Source: Isoetes taiwanensis (lineage: Eukaryota; Streptophyta; Lycopodiopsida; Isoetales; Isoetaceae). From it: a DNA stretch of 64,000 bases. This document shows positions 56,591 to 64,000 of this stretch, in pieces. Location of the stretch: the NCBI GenBank assembly GCA_021234155.1, contig JAJEKV010000027.1, positions 18,253,227 through 18,317,226 of the forward strand. The letters run 5' to 3'. The position numbers and the translations under genes were made by a program. The notes beneath the pieces are model-generated. The model was not told the origin of the DNA, did no database searches, and worked only from the letters and a program-made list of their open reading frames with translations. Within the stretch, counting starts at the first letter, position 1; every line of letters begins with the position of its first letter.

Positions 56591-57493
56591 CTACTCCTTT
56601 GTTAGGTCTTCATTGATCCAAACATTCTCACCTTTTAGAGCAGCCCTACTTTTAAGTACATGCCATCTATAATCTTTATCACGGAACCTTACTATGATGT
56701 GCCTGGTCCATTCTGCCTGTTTCCCTACCCGAAACGCATCCACTATACCAGCCTCATCAATCTGCATCTTTTCCTTGAAGAAGTTTTCTACTACAGACCT
56801 TGTTTTTTCATTATGAATTTCTGGCAAGCCTACTAACCTCAGATTGAGTGCCCGATTTCTCCTCTCCTGCTCTTCCATGAAGCTTGCAAGCTTCTGCGAT
56901 AGTTCAGAAATAGCTGCAGTATCCTCCTCTTTTGGTATTTCCTCATCCTCCTCTGATTCATCTTGGTCGAACTGCTCCAACTCTTTCTTAACTTCAATTT
57001 TAAAAAGTGCCATTTCATTCTGTATTTCAGTCCGAACCTTATCCATTTCTGCTTTGACTTCCCTTGTAATTGTTGATTTCATTTCCAGAATTAAATCCTT
57101 TACTGCCACAGCCAGAACTTCATGAATGGATTGAGTGATTGCATTCCTGATATTTTGCATGATCTCTTGCTGCAACAGACCTCCAGCCAAATTTGCATCT
57201 AAACACTGAAAAACAGATTTGGAAACAAACCCTTGCATTTTAGATGCTCCTGATTCCTCCTGCAGTCCTGTGTCTTCATTTCCGGCAGAACTAAAAACCT
57301 CTGATTCTGACCCATCGCTGTTTGGCTCCGATTTCTTCACCTGTGCAACAACGGCCCCTTTTGCTTTTTTATTTTTTTTCGATGGTGGTAGCTTAACGAT
57401 TTCTTACGCAGCGGTTGTCACATCTTTGTTTTTGCTTTGGCTATGCCCAACGGGTTTTCGAAGCCCATCGGCTTTTGCCATCATTTTTACCAT
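56591..57493 (-). pseudogene. LINE C ORF1: coiled coil + RRM-like protein, in-frame stop
   Basis: ATG at 57493 opens a frame that meets TAA at codon 30 (57406-57404). It is then open to 56591, through KKSEPNSDGSESEV, an acidic region, a helical stretch with heptad-like spacing (about 57150-56900, IQNEMALFKIEVKKELEQFD) and an L1-ORF1-like domain (NLRLVGLPEIHNEK, ENFFKEKMQI, AFRVGKQAEWTRHIIVRFRD, ENVWINEDLTKE). The family role is an RNA chaperone that coats element RNA. ORF1 ends 124 bases before ORF2 starts. An alternative start at GTG 57340 exists but ignores the upstream coding-like part. Confidence 0.75.
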
Positions 57494-57522
57494 CGGTTTA
57501 GACAAGCCCTTCTTGGGTTTTC

Positions 57523-62469
<4,947 letters not shown>

Positions 62470-62552
<83 letters not shown>
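62470..62552. repeat. (GA)n run, 83 bp
   Basis: A pure run between LINE E's 5' end and LINE F's 3' tail. A second short GA run follows after TGAA (62557-62563), inside the tail of F. Confidence 0.98.
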
Positions 62553-62555
<3 letters not shown>

Positions 62556-64000
62556 AAGAGAGAGAAATGTTATTAGATATAGGAGACCTCATAGGTCTAT
62601 AAGACGATCAAAGTGTAATTCCATCAGTTCTTCTGAGAAATCCTCATATAGGACTTCCTCAGCTCTCTCCTCATAATCATCAATGTCATCAATATCAAAA
62701 GACAAATTTCTCTCTACATATGTGTCTGTACATTTTAAAATATCAATAATGAAAGCACCTACTACATTTGCATCTAAAGTAAATAACTGGAATAGACTCT
62801 CTACTTTGATGTTGTATTGAGCTCTCAATAGCTTCGTCTGTGAGGGGCATACCAGCAACACATGATTCTCATCCTCTACCTCTGCACCTCCACAAACCTT
62901 GCATGTTCTGCATTCTCTAGGTAAGTTGCTCCAACGCCCAGCTTCCACACCCAGCCTATGTGAACTGAGACGGAGCCGGCTGATAGCATGCCTCTTACCT
63001 ATAGATATGTTCTCCTGTAGATGCTTAGCCTGCATTAAATTGGGATTCATATTCAATCTATACAAACACATCTTGGTTGGTGGATTCTGCCATAATTTAT
63101 CTATTACCTTCTTTTTGACCCATTGCCTGACATCACCATCATACAATAGTGCATCGTCCAGTGTAATGTCCCATCTTTTTAGCCAAGACAGTATGTCAGC
63201 ATACCACCCTCGCTCAAGACTAGACATCATGGCATTATGTGGAATCCGATCATCTATTTGTTTTTTCAACTTTCTCACATATCGGATACATCTGACAATT
63301 GCTTCACCTTCCATCGGCATCAAACCGCATTCAGCTAACAGCATGGGAAATGGAGTTTGCATTTTAGCTCCTATCTCATGTCTCAAAAACTTTTTCAACA
63401 CTTGTTCTATATCCTCCCATAATCCTTTAGGCGGACTTGGCCCCATGCTTAGCGACCATAGAGCACTACTGGTCTGCACTAATACAAAGAAAAGCTTAAT
63501 TTTCATTTTCCAAGACCATAAATGGATTAGATGCATTTTATGCTCTGCATAGTATATAAGGCTTTAAGCCCACCTTGATCCCTACGTTCTATGCATGCAT
63601 TCCATCTATGATTTCGATGGATTTCTAGTCCAAGGTATTTATAAGATTCACAAGTCTGAATTTCAGCCCCTTTAAACTTAAAGCATGTCTGCCTAAGAAT
63701 CCCAACTGCCATAACCTTTGTTTTCTCGAGATTCACCTGCATATCAGTATGATCACAAAAAGAGACTAGTGCGTCTATGTGTTTCTGCATTTGTTCAGGA
63801 GTACGCGCAAAAATGACCACATCATCAGCATACATTAGCAATCTTATCACATAATCATGCAGAACCGTACCTTCTCCTCCATTCTCAGTGAACCATGCGT
63901 CCAGACTATCAATGAAGAGTCCGAACAGCGTAGGAGATAAAGGGCAACCCTGTTTAACTCCGATATTACTTAAGATTGTTTCAGGAGCATCTAATGAGAA
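62553..64000 (-). mobile_element. LINE F, 3' part, continues beyond the window
   Basis: The 3' end has the hairpin AGACC-TATGA-GGTCT (62598-62584), then CTAATAACATTTC with a (TC)n/TTTCA/(TC)n tail. The upstream part leaves the window at 64000, so it is not known whether this copy also starts after the endonuclease. Confidence 0.88.
62589..64000 (-). pseudogene. LINE F ORF2, RT and zinc knuckle, partial, one frameshift
   Basis: The frame from the window edge (64000-63527) has ILSNIGVKQGCPLSPTLFGL, active-site YADD (LLMYADDVVIFA), MQVNLEKTKVM and YKYLGLEIHRNHRW. A break near 63530 (after LYTMQS) shifts to the frame 63536-62589: LWEDIEQVLKKFLRHEIG, MLLAECGLMPMEGEAIVRC, KRHAISRLRLSSHRLGVEAG and CKVCGGAEVEDENHVLLVC, ending in an acidic C terminus. 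The LYGCEIWGP region is degraded (SALWSLSMGPSPP). The RT active site is intact. Confidence 0.86.

Overview
This window looks like nuclear DNA of a land plant with a large, transposon-rich genome. The plant evidence is a dirigent-domain protein, exons of a plant SHAGGY/GSK3-like kinase carried inside a Helitron, Ty1/copia elements, and Helitron ends of the plant type (A^T insertion, 3' hairpin plus CTAG). A fern or other non-seed plant is possible because the LINEs are unusual, but the sequence does not settle the lineage. Almost everything is mobile DNA. The only gene that looks intact is one dirigent-like gene (34089-34625, minus).

Layout. 0-2.1 kb: Helitron ends, a cluster of GC-rich palindromes and a 170-bp tandem repeat. 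2.1-6.2 kb: a decayed copia element (plus). 6.2-12.7 kb: three related, decayed LINE 3' fragments (two minus, one plus) with microsatellite tails. 12.7-17.4 kb: no recognisable gene. 17.4-32.7 kb: a minus-strand copia fragment whose 5' part, with about 2 kb of adjoining DNA, has been tandemly duplicated. The second copy is split by a 4.1-kb Helitron at a precise A^T site, so the first copy serves as its empty site. The Helitron carries three exons of a GSK3/SHAGGY-like kinase. The second copy runs into a nearly full-length L1-type plant LINE ending in poly(A) at 32749.

33.5-48.5 kb: a 7.4-kb tandem duplication (33502-40885 and 41115-48501). Each unit holds a dirigent gene (intact in unit 1, frame-disrupted in unit 2), a series of minus-strand Helitron ends, two long pyrimidine-rich tracts that form the interiors of two Helitron-like elements, and a cluster of short GC-rich palindromes.

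49.0-50.7 kb: a fragment of another LINE lineage. 50.7-53.0 kb: no gene seen. 53.0-64.0 kb: four different but related LINEs (here C, D, E, F), all on the minus strand, head to tail and separated by pure (GA)n runs of 83-163 bp. C is essentially full length (ORF1, then endonuclease-RT-zinc-knuckle ORF2, with the RT YADD changed to YAND). D and E both begin at nearly the same codon, just after the endonuclease domain. This array, with the 3' stem-loop shared by all seven LINEs of this group, is the best candidate for an undescribed system: a LINE clade that inserts into (GA)n/(TC)n microsatellites, including those flanking earlier insertions. Many reading frames carry single-base indels. Because the near-identical duplicates also differ by clustered small changes, some breaks may be consensus errors in the assembly.
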